A stretch of 61,133 nt of DNA from Streptomyces sp. TSRI0281 (GCF_001905125.1 NZ_LWLE01000021.1:1-61133); one strand, 5' to 3'. Counted from the first letter of the stretch, positions 8,663-21,214 are shown. The notes: a model not told the origin generated them from the sequence alone. Made by a program: numbers and translations.

Positions 8663-10138
8663 GTGAGAGCCGCGCCCACCATCCTCCATCTGGACATGGA
8701 TGCCTTCTACGCCTCGGCGGAGCAGGCAGCCAAGCCGAGTCTGCGCGGCAAGGCGGTGGTCGTCGGTGGGCTCGGGCCGCGCGGAGTGGTCGCCACCGCG
8801 TCGTACGAGGCGCGGCGCCTGGGCGTGCACTCGGCGATGCCGACGGCGCAGGCCCGCCGGCTGGCACCGAACGCGGCCTACCTCGTGCCGCGCTTCGCGC
8901 TGTACCGGACCGTGAGCGACCAGGTGATGGAGCTGCTGGGCAGGCTGTCACCGTTGGTGGAGCCGCTCAGCCTGGACGAGGCATTCGTCGATCTGGAGGC
9001 GGGCGGGGTCGCGGACGACTCGGAGTCGGCCCGGGTGATGGGCGAGCAGCTGCGTGCCGCCATCCACGCGGTGACGGGGCTCAGTGGATCCGTCGGGCTC
9101 GCCGGGTCCAAGATGCTCGCCAAGATCGCCTCGGAGGAGGCCAAACCGGACGGACTGCTGCTGATCGAGCCGGGCACCGAACGGGAGCTGCTGGCGCCGA
9201 TGCCGGTGCGGATCCTGCCGGGAGTGGGCCCTGCCACCGGGGACCATCTGCGGCGGGCCGGTATGACCACCGTCCACGACCTGGCCGAGGCGGGCGAGGC
9301 GGAGCTCGTACGGCTGGTGGGCAGGGCTCACGGTGTCTCGCTGTACCGGATGGCCCTGGGGCTGGACGACCGTCCCGTGGTCGCCGAGCGGGACGCCAAA
9401 TCCGTATCGGTCGAGGACACCTTCGACATCGACCTGCACGACCGGGTACGGGTGCGCACGGAGGTGGAGCGGCTGGCGGGCCGGTGCGTGGAGCGGCTGC
9501 GGGCCGCGGAGCGCTCCGGACGCACGGTGGTGCTCAAGGTGCGCCGGTACGACTTCTCGACCCTGACCCGCTCCGAGACCCTCAGAGGGCCCACGGACGA
9601 CCCCACAGTGGTGCGTGAGGCGGCCGCCAGGCTGCTGGAGGCAGTGGACACCACTGGGGGCGTACGGCTCCTGGGAGTGGGCGTCACGGGGCTCGCCGAC
9701 TTCACCCAGGAGGATCTCTTCGCGCAGGCGGCCGATGCCCGGCACGCGGCGGAAGCGGAGGCCGAGGCGGAGGCACAGGAAGGCGCGGCGTCGGACGGCG
9801 GCACGGCGGACACCGGGGCCACCGTCGAGGAAGCGGCGCTGGAGAGCGCCGAGCCGCCGGCCGCCCGGCGCTGGCCGTCCGGGCACGACGTACGGCACGC
9901 GGTGCACGGCCACGGCTGGGTGCAGGGGAGCGGGGTGGGCCGGGTGACGGTCCGGTTCGAGGAGCCGGGCGACGAACCCGGCCGGGTACGTACGTTCCGC
10001 GTCGACGACCCGGAGCTGAGTCCGGCCGATCCGCTGCCGCTGGTGCGGGACCCCGCGGACTACTCCTCCTGGCCGGCCAGTCTGCCGAAGTCCCGGTCCG
10101 GACCGGTCTCCTCCGTGGGCGGGGAGTCAAGCCCGTAA
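8663..10138 (+). CDS. dinB: DNA polymerase IV (Y family)
   Basis: This 491-aa translesion polymerase has the catalytic carboxylates in LDMDAFYASAEQ (D11, D13) and SLDEAFVD (about 105-112). Thumb and little-finger domains follow, to about residue 350. An Ala/Glu-rich linker and an extra C-terminal module (about 405-475; GHGWVQGSGVGRVTVRFE) are beyond the usual 350-400 aa, and that extension is common in actinobacterial DinB. No clear beta-clamp motif was located. The GTG start is weakly supported. The last 79 nt overlap the convergent PRC-barrel gene on the other strand. Confidence 0.92.
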   Translation: MRAAPTILHLDMDAFYASAEQAAKPSLRGKAVVVGGLGPRGVVATASYEARRLGVHSAMPTAQARRLAPNAAYLVPRFALYRTVSDQVMELLGRLSPLVEPLSLDEAFVDLEAGGVADDSESARVMGEQLRAAIHAVTGLSGSVGLAGSKMLAKIASEEAKPDGLLLIEPGTERELLAPMPVRILPGVGPATGDHLRRAGMTTVHDLAEAGEAELVRLVGRAHGVSLYRMALGLDDRPVVAERDAKSVSVEDTFDIDLHDRVRVRTEVERLAGRCVERLRAAERSGRTVVLKVRRYDFSTLTRSETLRGPTDDPTVVREAAARLLEAVDTTGGVRLLGVGVTGLADFTQEDLFAQAADARHAAEAEAEAEAQEGAASDGGTADTGATVEEAALESAEPPAARRWPSGHDVRHAVHGHGWVQGSGVGRVTVRFEEPGDEPGRVRTFRVDDPELSPADPLPLVRDPADYSSWPASLPKSRSGPVSSVGGESSP

Positions 10139-10431
10139 TGGCGGTAGAGCTGCAGTTCCTGCTCCGGGGAGAGATGCCGGCCGACGCCGAAGTCCGGCGC
10201 GTCCTTGATCAACGCCCGGTCGAAGGGGATCCGCAGCGAATCCCCGACGAACTCGCTGGGTTCCAGGGGGACGAAGGCGTCTCTGCTGAAGAGTCCGGTG
10301 CGCACGGCCGCCCACTCCGGGACTCCGGTCGCATCGTCCAGATAGACCTCATCAACCGTTCCGATCTTGGCGCCCTTGCGGTCGAACGCCTTGCGGCCGA
10401 TCAGGCTGCGCGGATCGATGTCGGTCTGCAC
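10060..10431 (-). CDS. PRC-barrel domain protein
   Basis: This 123-aa protein has a PRC-barrel fold at about 5-85 (LIGRKAFDRKGAKIGTVDEV) and an acidic tail. PRC-barrel proteins bind partner proteins or RNA-processing factors; the partner here is unknown. The GTG at 10431 has GGGAGG 4 nt upstream, so the longer frame from 10470 was not used. The gene faces away from the gcvP riboswitch, and its 3' end is antisense to the last 79 nt of dinB. Confidence 0.82.
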   Translation of the reverse strand: MQTDIDPRSLIGRKAFDRKGAKIGTVDEVYLDDATGVPEWAAVRTGLFSRDAFVPLEPSEFVGDSLRIPFDRALIKDAPDFGVGRHLSPEQELQLYRHYGLDSPPTEETGPDRDFGRLAGQEE

Positions 10432-10570
10432 GGTGCCTCCCACTGGTCGCAACTGCTCGGGTGGTCGCAACTACTCCACAAGCACTACAAAAGTGCAGAT
10501 CTCGGGCATCGGCCACTTGAGAAATCCGGCCCGGACCCCGCTGGTAGGCTGGCATATGGCTGCTGACCCC

Positions 10571-10795
10571 GTGCGGGAGAGTCCTCCGGTGCAGAATCCG
10601 GAGGCGCCGAAGGAGCAAATCCTCCCCGGAATCTCTCAGGCCCCCGTACCGCACGGACGAGGTCACTCTGGAAAGCAGGGCGGGTTTCGTGCGGGCATGT
10701 GCCGGGACGGATCCCTCCCTCACCGACGGTGAAAGCCGGTGCGCCGTGAGGCGGGCCGGTGAAGCTCTCAGGTTGAGATGACAGAGGGGGAGGCC
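10571..10795 (+). promoter_or_regulatory. Tandem glycine riboswitch controlling gcvP
   Basis: Two successive glycine-aptamer signatures precede gcvP. The first has GGGAGAG, GGCGCCGAAGGAGCAA, CTCTCAGG and ACTCTGGAAAG (about 10575-10675). The second has GACGGTGAAAG, GAAGCTCTCAGG and ATGACAGAGGGGGA (about 10725-10793). Tandem glycine riboswitches bind glycine and switch on the glycine cleavage system. The gcvP start follows 60 nt later, and the expression platform was not resolved by eye. Confidence 0.93.
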
Positions 10796-10855
10796 GTTCG
10801 GGCACCCACGCCGTGGTGCCCCTCGCAGGTCGTGACAGACCAGGAGGCCTCCATC

Positions 10856-13741
<2,886 letters not shown>

Positions 13742-13773
13742 CGGATGCCGTAAGGCGTGCGCGGACATGCGTC

Positions 13774-13806
13774 GGGGCCGGTGCGGAGATCCTCCGGGCC
13801 GGCCCC
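13774..13806. terminator. Hairpin between gcvP and the convergent small gene
   Basis: GGGGCCGG (13774-13781) pairs with CCGGCCCC (13799-13806), and an internal GGAG/CTCC adds four more pairs. It lies between two convergent genes and can serve both. Confidence 0.6.
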
Positions 13807-13822
13807 CTTCGTACGGCCGCGG

Positions 13823-14029
13823 TCAGGCGGCTTTCATCACCCGGCCGACCCCCAGCGGCCGGTGCGGGGCGATGATCTGCCCGTCCGGCAGCAGCTCACC
13901 GGTGTCCTCGAAGAGCAGGACGCCGTTGCACAGGAGGCTCCAGCCCTGTTCCGGGTGGTGTGACGTCAGGCGCGCGGCTTCCCGGTCGGCGGAGTCGGCG
14001 GTCGGGCAGGGTGGCTGGTGCTGGCACAT
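13823..14029 (-). CDS. DUF5999 family small protein
   Basis: This 68-aa protein begins MCQHQPPCP and contains the CNGVLLFEDTGELLPDG core typical of DUF5999, a small streptomycete family of unknown function. The N-terminal Cys-x-His and a Cys in the core could bind metal (inference). ATG 14029 was chosen over an upstream ATG because family members begin at MCQHQ. It is convergent with gcvP. Confidence 0.8.
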   Translation of the reverse strand: MCQHQPPCPTADSADREAARLTSHHPEQGWSLLCNGVLLFEDTGELLPDGQIIAPHRPLGVGRVMKAA

Positions 14030-14272
14030 GGCTGGGTTCTTTCGCTGCGTCGATTCGAATGTCCTGCGGCTGGCTGAGGTGTTCATGGCCGTCCCCGTAT
14101 CAGTCGGCCGGGTCCCAGTGTTGCCCTACGGGCGTCATTCCGCAGGGATTTCACCGCAGCTCCTGTCTTCCTCTCATGACGCATCACCCGGCAGGACGGT
14201 TCAGCGCAACAACACTGTCCCTTTGGGTGGTTCGGGGTGGCCGGACCGGGCTAGTCCGGACGGGTAGGAATG

Positions 14273-14333
14273 CGCCCCCGCCGTTCCCCGTCCCACCACC
14301 TCGTGTTCGGTGGGACGGGCAACCGCGGGGGCG
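14273..14333 (-). terminator. Terminator of the 14360-14944 gene
   Basis: A large stem sits 27 nt beyond the stop of the minus-strand gene. The outer arms are CGCCCCCG (14273-14280) with CGGGGGCG (14326-14333), and the inner 11-bp arms are CCCGTCCCACC (14287-14297) with GGTGGGACGGG (14309-14319). The rest of 14030-14272 holds nothing I can identify. Confidence 0.75.
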
Positions 14334-14359
14334 TACGTGCGCGGAAGGGCGGGTTCGGC

Positions 14360-14944
14360 TCAGGCCGAACTGAGCAGCGGACCCGGAGTGACGCGCAGGG
14401 TCATCACCGGAAGCAGATCGGCGACGCGGTGCGGACGGTGCGCGGCGATACCCGGTGGGGCGGGCGCCAGGGGCACCAGCACATCGGTCGGGGCCAGCGT
14501 ACCGCCGGAGGCATCGGCCTCGGTGTCGCCGTGCAGCCACAGCGTGAGCATGTAGAGCTCCGGGATGGACAGCAGGCGCGCCTGGTAAGCGGAGGCCGAC
14601 GCCTCCGCCTGCCGTACGGCCAGTTCCGTCGAGGCGAGGTAGGGCCCCTCGAAGAAATGGGAGAAGGCCCAGCCGTCCGGGGTGAGCATCGTGTCCGCCG
14701 CCGCGACGGCGCGCTCCTCGCTGCGGATCAGGAACCGCCATGCGGCGAGGCGGGTACGGGGCGCGGTATCACCCGCGACGATCCGTTCCAGTACGTGGAC
14801 GGGGAGCGGGAGTTCGGGGCTCAGCGGTCCCTGGACGGACCGCAGAGCGGGTGTACGGGCTTCGCGGACTGCGGTGGGAGAACCGAGTGCGGCGAGAACG
14901 CTGCGCAGCGCGGGCGCGGGAGCCGGAGGAACATGCAGCGGCAT
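14360..14944 (-). CDS. Conserved hypothetical protein
   Basis: This 194-aa cytosolic-looking protein is Ala/Leu/Pro-rich with no signal peptide or membrane segment. The N-terminal third is proline-rich; the middle (about 60-130) is helical and contains WAFSHFFEGPYLASTE. ATG 14944 follows GAGAGG. I do not recognise the family. It is transcribed away from the GCS2 ligase gene, across a 486-nt intergenic region. Confidence 0.65.
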   Translation of the reverse strand: MPLHVPPAPAPALRSVLAALGSPTAVREARTPALRSVQGPLSPELPLPVHVLERIVAGDTAPRTRLAAWRFLIRSEERAVAAADTMLTPDGWAFSHFFEGPYLASTELAVRQAEASASAYQARLLSIPELYMLTLWLHGDTEADASGGTLAPTDVLVPLAPAPPGIAAHRPHRVADLLPVMTLRVTPGPLLSSA

Positions 14945-15430
14945 GGTGGGTTGCCTCTCACTTCGGAGACACGGTGATGCGTGGGTGGGTGCAGACGGCG
15001 CTGTCGGCATGCGGGGGCCAGAGGGGGCCGGGACCGGGCCGGTTGCGTCAACTCTCTGCCTCGCCCGCGGAGTTTATACGAAAAGTGTTCCCTCGATGCT
15101 TCCACTAGCCGTTTCGGATATGGCCCACAAGGTGGCATCAGGACTTTGAATTGTGGAGTTTATGATGATTCCGTCCGCCCCGTTCGTCCCTCGCCTGGGA
15201 CTTTTCCGATGCAGCGGTAGGGCCGAAACTCATCGGTGATTCCACCACGTGCTTCTCGACCGAAACCCCACATTGCCGCATGCCGACGGAATGTGCCCGC
15301 CCGATCCCGTCGAAGACTAGCGGGTGTCCGGCGCCCGCGGGGCGTTATGGATCACCTCGACTGGGCATTATCGATCGTGATGCGAGCGGCCTGGTCCACG
15401 GGCCGCGCACACTGGAGGAGGGACCCTTCG
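14945..15430. other. Intergenic region between divergent genes
   Basis: This stretch should hold promoters for the minus-strand hypothetical gene and for the GCS2 ligase. It is less GC-rich around 15070-15170. GGAGTTTAT occurs twice, at 15067-15075 and near 15152-15160, each in a similar context. I see no convincing gene; frames open upstream of 15431 lack a start with a ribosome site. Confidence 0.5.
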
Positions 15431-16936
15431 ATGGGGGAGAAGGTCGTGGCGGGAGCCTTTGACCTGTCCGATCGGCAGACGTACCGCAGAAAGCTCAACC
15501 AGTGCCTGGAGGGGCTGGGGAGACTCCTGGCGGAGCGGAGCTTCGATCGCCCCAGGAACCTCATGGGGCTGGAGATAGAGCTGAATCTGGCGGGCTCCGA
15601 CGGTATGCCGAGGATGCGGAATGCGCAGGTGCTCCAGCGCATCGCGAGCCAGGATTTCCAGACCGAACTGGGGATGTTCAATCTGGAAGTGAACATTGTT
15701 CCGCACCGGCTCGGCGGACGGGTTTTCGACCAGCTGGCGGAGGAGCTGCGCACCGGGCTCGCCTATGCCCATCGGAAGGCGGGCGAGGTCGATGCGGGGA
15801 TCGTGATGATCGGAATCCTGCCGACGCTCGGCAGGCAGGATGTGGTGTCGGCGAACCTCTCCGAAGCGGAACGTTACACGTTGCTCAACGATCAAATGTC
15901 GGCGGCCCGTGGGGAGGATTTCGCCCTCGATATCGAGGGCGTCGAGCGACTGGTCTGCACCTCGCCCTCGATCGCTCCCGAATCGGCCTGCACCTCGGTG
16001 CAATTGCACCTTCAGGTGACGCCCGAGCGGTTCGCGGACGTCTGGAACGCCGCCCAGGCCGTCGCGGCCGTCCAGATCGCGCTCGGCGCCAACGCACCCT
16101 TCCTGTTCGGCAAGGAGCTGTGGCGGGAGTCGCGGCCACCGCTGTTCCAGCAGGCCACCGACGTACGGCCGCCCGAGCTGCGGAATCAGGGGGTACGGCC
16201 GAGGACCTGGTTCGGGGAACGGTGGATCAGTTCCGCGTACGAGCTCTTCGAGGAGAATCTGCGGTACTTCCCGCCGCTGCTGCCGATCTGCGACGACGAG
16301 GAACCCCTGCGGGTCCTGGACGAGGGCGGGGTGCCGACGCTCGCCGAGCTCGTGCTGCACAACGGCACGGTCTACCGCTGGAACCGGCCGGTGTACGGAC
16401 TCGCGGACGGCGTTCCCCACCTGCGCGTGGAGAACCGGGTCCTGCCGGCCGGGCCCACGGTGACGGACGTGATCGCCAACGCCGCGTTCTACTACGGGCT
16501 GGTACGGGCCCTGGCCGGGGAGTCCCGGCCGGTGTGGACCAAGCTGCCCTTCGAGGCCGCCGAGGAGAACTTCGACGCCGCCTGCCGCCACGGCATCGAG
16601 GCCGAACTGCTCTGGCCGTGCACCGGCCGTTCCGGCGGGATCACCAAGGTGCCGGCCGTCAAGCTCGTACGCGACGAACTGCTGCCGCTCGCCGCCGCCG
16701 GGCTCGACGCCTGGAACATCGAGCCCGCGGACCGCGACCTCTACCTCGGGGTCATCGAAGAGCGGTGCAGGCGACGCGTCAACGGAGCCTCCTGGCAGGT
16801 CGCCACGTACCACCGGGCGCTGGAGGCCGGACTGGAACGGGACGCGGCACTGGCGGCCACCACCCGGCGCTACGCCGAGCTGATGCGGACGGGCGATCCG
16901 GTGCACACCTGGCCGACCGGGTTCCCGGCGCCCTGA
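15431..16936 (+). CDS. Glutamate-cysteine ligase family 2 (GCS2) protein
   Basis: This 501-aa protein begins at ATG 15431 after GGAGGAGGG. The GCS2 fold is recognised by the early LMGLEIELN strand, by the ELGMFNLEVNI segment, which supplies the acidic ATP/Mg site, and by RVENRVLPAGPTVTDVIAN later on. The family ligates glutamate to an amine. Actinobacteria of this type use mycothiol instead of glutathione, so the true substrate is unlikely to be simple glutathione synthesis and remains unknown. Confidence 0.82.
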   Translation: MGEKVVAGAFDLSDRQTYRRKLNQCLEGLGRLLAERSFDRPRNLMGLEIELNLAGSDGMPRMRNAQVLQRIASQDFQTELGMFNLEVNIVPHRLGGRVFDQLAEELRTGLAYAHRKAGEVDAGIVMIGILPTLGRQDVVSANLSEAERYTLLNDQMSAARGEDFALDIEGVERLVCTSPSIAPESACTSVQLHLQVTPERFADVWNAAQAVAAVQIALGANAPFLFGKELWRESRPPLFQQATDVRPPELRNQGVRPRTWFGERWISSAYELFEENLRYFPPLLPICDDEEPLRVLDEGGVPTLAELVLHNGTVYRWNRPVYGLADGVPHLRVENRVLPAGPTVTDVIANAAFYYGLVRALAGESRPVWTKLPFEAAEENFDAACRHGIEAELLWPCTGRSGGITKVPAVKLVRDELLPLAAAGLDAWNIEPADRDLYLGVIEERCRRRVNGASWQVATYHRALEAGLERDAALAATTRRYAELMRTGDPVHTWPTGFPAP

Positions 16937-17039
16937 CGCGGACCGTCCGCCCGGACCGCGGACCTGCGGGGGGCGGTGCCCCCGTGCCGGGGCCGGGAGG
17001 CGGGTCTGCGTGCTGCGCGGTTCCGTCCGGTCCTGAGGG

Positions 17040-18830
17040 CTACTCCTGCGAGGCGCGCCCGTTCTCTCCGGCGGTCATGATGGCCTGCAGGATCACCGCC
17101 TGGATCTCCGCCGGGTCGCTCACCTCGTACCCGCCGCCGCCGGTCACCTTCGCTATCGCCGACACCTCGTCGCGGTCGGCGTCCGGGCCCACCGCGATGG
17201 CGATGATCGGCACCGGCCGCTGCGGGTCGGCGAGCTGCTTCAGCCGGTCGATCAGCGCGCTGCGGGAGATGCCGTGGGTGTCCTGGTTGGAGCCGTCGGT
17301 GAGGATCACCAGGGCATTGAACTTGCCCTTCACATACGAGGACTGGGCCGCCTCGTACGAGGCCAGGGTGGTGTCGTACAGACCGGTGGCCCCGCCCGGT
17401 ACGGGCCGGAGCCCCGCGAACGCCGCCGAGAGCTTCTCCCGGTGGGTGCCGCCGCCCTTCGCCGGGTCGCCGAGCCTTCTGGCCGGCATCAGCTCGCGGT
17501 AGTCCTTCTCGCCGTCCAGCGTCGTCGCGAACTCCCACAGCCCGATCTCGTCGTTCGCGGTGAACTGGCCGAGCGCCTGGATCAGGGACGCCTTCGTCAC
17601 GTCCATCCGGGACTGGTTGCGGCCCGGCACCGGGGTGGCCATGGAGCCGGAGACATCGACGACCGTGGTCAGCCGGGCGCTCTGCACGGTGATCGTCCAC
17701 ATGCCGAGCGTCTCCTGGAGGGCCCGCGCGGACGGGGCCTCGGCCGCCGAGGTGGCGTACGGCTGGGGATCTTTGCCGCCGGCCGACGCGACGACCGTGT
17801 CCACAGCCGTCCCGTCCACGGGCCGGAAGCCGTGCCGGGTGAGGATGGTCCGCGAGCCCGGGTCGTTCAGCAGGGTCATGAAGCGCAGGGCCGCCCGCGC
17901 CTCGTGGGTGCTCAGTTTCGGCTCGTCGACCAGGGTGTACGGGTAGTTGAGGAGCGGGGTGCCGTCCTTCGGGTAGAACAGGTCGAGCTTGCCCCCTCCG
18001 GTCGCCTCCGCGTTGTGGGTGAACGCCGCCTGCTCGGAGACGAGCACCGCCTGGTTGCGCTTCGGGTTGCCGTCCTCGGCGCCCGAGCTGTCGTGGGCCA
18101 GCGTCTCCAGCACCTGGGCGTCACTGTCGGACATCCGCTGGGCCAGTACCTTCGCCGTCTCGGCGACCCTGGTGCCGCTGTCCCCGCCCTGCTTGTCGGA
18201 CGAGGCCCCGATGCCGGCCAGCGCGAGCAGCCCGGTGGCACTGCGCGCCGGGTCGGCGGCACCGAGGCGTACCTTGTCCGACCGCATGGCCGACGCGACC
18301 AACTCGGCCCAGGAGTAGGTCTTCTCGGGCCAGCCCAGTTCCTCGGACGCCGACGGCACCATGCCGAGGGCCACCGGTGAGGAGGCCACGGAGTCGGACG
18401 GGGTGATCGGGATGCCGTCGCCGATGCCCTTGGCCCGGTCCAGCCAGAGGTCGGAGTCGGGCAGCCAGACCTGGTAGTCGACGGACTTGCCGCCGGTGGC
18501 GAGCGCGTCGGCGACCTTGTAGGCGTCGCGGGCCACCACCTCGACGTCCAGGCAGCGGCCGTCGGATCTGACCTCGTCCGCGCGCGCCTTGTCGGCGATG
18601 GCGCGCATGGCGGGGGCGATGTCGGGGGAGGCCGCCATCGACAGATGCACGGTGGAGTCCTCGCAGGACTCGGAGAACGACAACAGGCCGCCCTGGGCCG
18701 CGACCGCCGTTCCCGCCGCCACGGCGAGTACCAGCATGGTGGCGATGGCAACGGTGCGGCGGCGACGCGGGGGAGGGCCGTCCCGGTGTCCCTCCGCCTC
18801 GTAGTCGTCAGGCAAGCTATGACGTCCCAT
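17040..18830 (-). CDS. Exported substrate-binding and VWA-domain protein
   Basis: This 596-aa protein starts at ATG 18830 after AAGGAGG. A cytoplasmic RRRR stretch and one hydrophobic segment (about 27-48) act as signal or anchor. A periplasmic-binding-protein-like domain spans about 55-330. A von Willebrand A domain spans about 370-590 with an intact MIDAS: DVSGS, a later Thr, and TDGSNQD. Such fusions occur in streptomycetes; the ligand and partner are unknown. It is convergent with the GCS2 gene and divergent from the CPBP gene, with a 170-nt shared upstream region. Confidence 0.82.
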   Translation of the reverse strand: MGRHSLPDDYEAEGHRDGPPPRRRRTVAIATMLVLAVAAGTAVAAQGGLLSFSESCEDSTVHLSMAASPDIAPAMRAIADKARADEVRSDGRCLDVEVVARDAYKVADALATGGKSVDYQVWLPDSDLWLDRAKGIGDGIPITPSDSVASSPVALGMVPSASEELGWPEKTYSWAELVASAMRSDKVRLGAADPARSATGLLALAGIGASSDKQGGDSGTRVAETAKVLAQRMSDSDAQVLETLAHDSSGAEDGNPKRNQAVLVSEQAAFTHNAEATGGGKLDLFYPKDGTPLLNYPYTLVDEPKLSTHEARAALRFMTLLNDPGSRTILTRHGFRPVDGTAVDTVVASAGGKDPQPYATSAAEAPSARALQETLGMWTITVQSARLTTVVDVSGSMATPVPGRNQSRMDVTKASLIQALGQFTANDEIGLWEFATTLDGEKDYRELMPARRLGDPAKGGGTHREKLSAAFAGLRPVPGGATGLYDTTLASYEAAQSSYVKGKFNALVILTDGSNQDTHGISRSALIDRLKQLADPQRPVPIIAIAVGPDADRDEVSAIAKVTGGGGYEVSDPAEIQAVILQAIMTAGENGRASQE

Positions 18831-19000
18831 GTCGGTGGTGCCCCTCCTTGAGGATGTACAAGGAAAAAGGGGGACCGCACCATCGGCGATGGTGGTCGTC
18901 CCCCGGCCTGTCGCGCATGATCTTCGTACCTGCATTCGAGACCCTAGTGGGACGGCGGGCGGGATGAGACGCGATTGCACAACTAAAGGCAGGTGGACAG

Positions 19001-19795
19001 GTGGAGACGGGGCGCGTGGCTGATTCTTTTCCCCAAGAGGCCGTGTCACAGCGGATCCTGCGGTCCGAGACGGTGTTGGTGCTGGCTCTCTCGCTGGGCG
19101 CGAGCGGGGTGTCTGCCCTGATCAGTTTTGTCGGATCGCTGACCAAACCAGGGGGTTTGAAGGATCAGGCGGCCACGCTCAATGGTTCGCACGCTCCGGG
19201 GCGGCCATGGCTGGATCTGGCATGGCAAATGTTCGGAATCGCAACGGCTCTGGTGCCGGTCGCCCTGGTCGCACATCTGCTGATCAGGGAAGGAGCGGGC
19301 CTGCGGGTCCTCGGATTCGACCGGACCGGACCCGGGCCCGACCTCGGCCGCGGCACCCTCGTCGCCGCGGGCATCGGCAGCGCCGGGCTCGCCTTCTACC
19401 TGGTGGCGCGTGCGACCGGCTTCAATCTCACCGTGGTTCCGGAGTCGCTGCCCGACGTGTGGTGGAAGTTCCCCGTACTGATCCTTTCCGCGGTGCAGAA
19501 CTCCGTACTGGAGGAAGTGGTCGTCGTCGGATACCTGCTGCGCAGACTGGGGCAATTGGGCTGGACGCCGATGGCCGCGCTGGTGGCGAGCTCGGTGCTG
19601 CGCGGTTCGTATCACCTGTATCAGGGCATCGGCGGCTTCATCGGCAACATGGTGATGGGCGTCGTCTTCGTGCTGCTGTACCGGCGCTGGGGGCGGGTCG
19701 GACCGCTGGTCGTCGCGCACGCGCTGCTCGACATCGGGGCGTTCGTGGGATACGCGCTGCTCGCCGGAAAGGTGGACTGGCTGCCCACGCCATGA
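19001..19795 (+). CDS. CPBP-family intramembrane protein (Abi/CAAX-like)
   Basis: This 264-aa polytopic membrane protein starts at GTG 19001. The Abi/CPBP core is visible: LEEVVVVGYLL in place of the usual EExxFRG, SYHLYQG as the second motif and VVAHALLD as the third, with the glutamates and both histidines conserved. The arginine of motif 1 is replaced by valine. Members are glutamic-type intramembrane proteases or protein anchors; whether this one is proteolytic is uncertain. Confidence 0.8.
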   Translation: METGRVADSFPQEAVSQRILRSETVLVLALSLGASGVSALISFVGSLTKPGGLKDQAATLNGSHAPGRPWLDLAWQMFGIATALVPVALVAHLLIREGAGLRVLGFDRTGPGPDLGRGTLVAAGIGSAGLAFYLVARATGFNLTVVPESLPDVWWKFPVLILSAVQNSVLEEVVVVGYLLRRLGQLGWTPMAALVASSVLRGSYHLYQGIGGFIGNMVMGVVFVLLYRRWGRVGPLVVAHALLDIGAFVGYALLAGKVDWLPTP

Positions 19796-19914
19796 GCGGA
19801 CGTTCGTCGGGGGACGTACGGGAATCCTTCCCGCGCCCCATCCTTTTCGTGCCAGGCACAGATGTCCCGTCGCACGGAGTGCGTCGCGCAGGTGACTCCG
19901 GGACGGGACAGTCC

Positions 19915-20922
19915 TCAGACCGGCGGCTCATGGAGGAGTCTCAGCAGCCACTGGGCGCCTTCCGCGGAACCTGTCGCGTCTGCCGTGCCGGATGCTCCGG
20001 GGAAGAGACGGCCCCAGGAACAGGCGCGGCCGATAGCGCCGAGCCGCTCTGCCAGGGCCACGGCGCGCCGCAGTTCTGCCGCTGTCCGACCGGTTCCTGT
20101 CCACGGTTCCAGGTAGGCGTCACGCAGCCGGGGCAGCACCCCGGGCCCGTACCGGTCGCAGGCGCTCCGAGCAGGGACGAGGAAGCTGCAGAAGGGATGG
20201 GAGACGGCGGCGTCGCCCCAGTCGAAGAAGGTGAACCGGCCCGGCTCGGGGGCGAAGAGCTGACCGTCGTGCAGATCGGCGTGGTCGAGTGTGTCCGGGA
20301 TGCCCGCGTCGGCAAGCTCCGTGCACCACTCCACCAGGCGCGGCCGCAGCCGGCGCAGCTCGGTGAGCTCGTCCGGCCGCAGCGCGGTGTTCTCGGCGAT
20401 CGCCCGGTCGAAGACGTCGGGAAGCGCGGTCGTCCGGGCGCTGGGGACGCCGAGCAGTTCGAGCTCCTCGGCGTGCGGGACGAGCGCGCGCTGCATTTCC
20501 GCGTACTGACTCAGCGGCTCTTCCCAGGCCCGCGGATCAACGGGGCTCCGGTCGAGTACGTCCCTGAAGAGATCGCCACCGTCGGGGAGCAACGACCATC
20601 CGCGTTCGGCGTCGATCGCGAGCGGTTCCAGCACGTGTCCGGGAGCCCAGCGGGCCAGTGCGGAGGTGAGCGCGGCCTCGAAGGCGCTCGCGGGCGGATT
20701 GGCCTTGAACCAGACGGAGCCGTGACCTTCGACGGGCATACGAACCAGGACGGACCACGGCCGAAGCCGGACTCTCCGTCGCCCTGTTTCACGCAGGCCA
20801 CGAGCAGCGAGCCCGCGCTCGGCCCAGGCGAGCGCGGCCTCCCGCCAGGCCGCCTGCTCCCAGGGCGTCAGCGCGTCCTGGTATGTCCCCCGGTCCACCA
20901 CCACCGACATGTCGTGCCGCAT
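19915..20922 (-). CDS. Aminoglycoside phosphotransferase-like kinase
   Basis: This 335-aa protein has the APH kinase fold. The catalytic loop reads LDHADLHDGQLF, with Asp present but the usual Asn replaced by Gln, followed by FFDWGDA for metal binding. ATG 20922 is preferred, with GGGATGG upstream; ATG 20910 is possible. The substrate is unknown, and nothing in the context points to an antibiotic. It is divergent from the epoxide hydrolase gene and convergent with the CPBP gene. Confidence 0.75.
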   Translation of the reverse strand: MRHDMSVVVDRGTYQDALTPWEQAAWREAALAWAERGLAARGLRETGRRRVRLRPWSVLVRMPVEGHGSVWFKANPPASAFEAALTSALARWAPGHVLEPLAIDAERGWSLLPDGGDLFRDVLDRSPVDPRAWEEPLSQYAEMQRALVPHAEELELLGVPSARTTALPDVFDRAIAENTALRPDELTELRRLRPRLVEWCTELADAGIPDTLDHADLHDGQLFAPEPGRFTFFDWGDAAVSHPFCSFLVPARSACDRYGPGVLPRLRDAYLEPWTGTGRTAAELRRAVALAERLGAIGRACSWGRLFPGASGTADATGSAEGAQWLLRLLHEPPV

Positions 20923-21214
20923 CGCGCCATCCCAGCACGGAGTCCGCCCGGCCTCCATCCCTTTCTCTCGCGCGGCCCGCCCCACACGCACCACCACGCC
21001 GCGTGATCGATGGCGGCCCGTCCTGCCGGCAAGCTTCACGGCGGCCTCCAGCGCGGGGCACCCGGTAGGAGTGCATCGGTCGCCCGGCAGCTCCCGCACC
21101 ACCGGCAGGCACTCGCCACGCCACTGCCCGCACACCTCGAACCGGCCCGGCTCGCCGCCCAACCGTCCAGCAGGCCGACGACACCGCTTCCGCTACCCAG
21201 TAAGGAACCACGCC

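Noticed and set aside
19915..20922. Aminoglycoside resistance gene
   Set aside because: Only the kinase fold is supported. The catalytic Asn is replaced and no antibiotic context exists.
19207..21006. Long plus-strand frame over the CPBP and phosphotransferase genes
   Set aside because: Shadow frame. Both real genes have family motifs in other frames.
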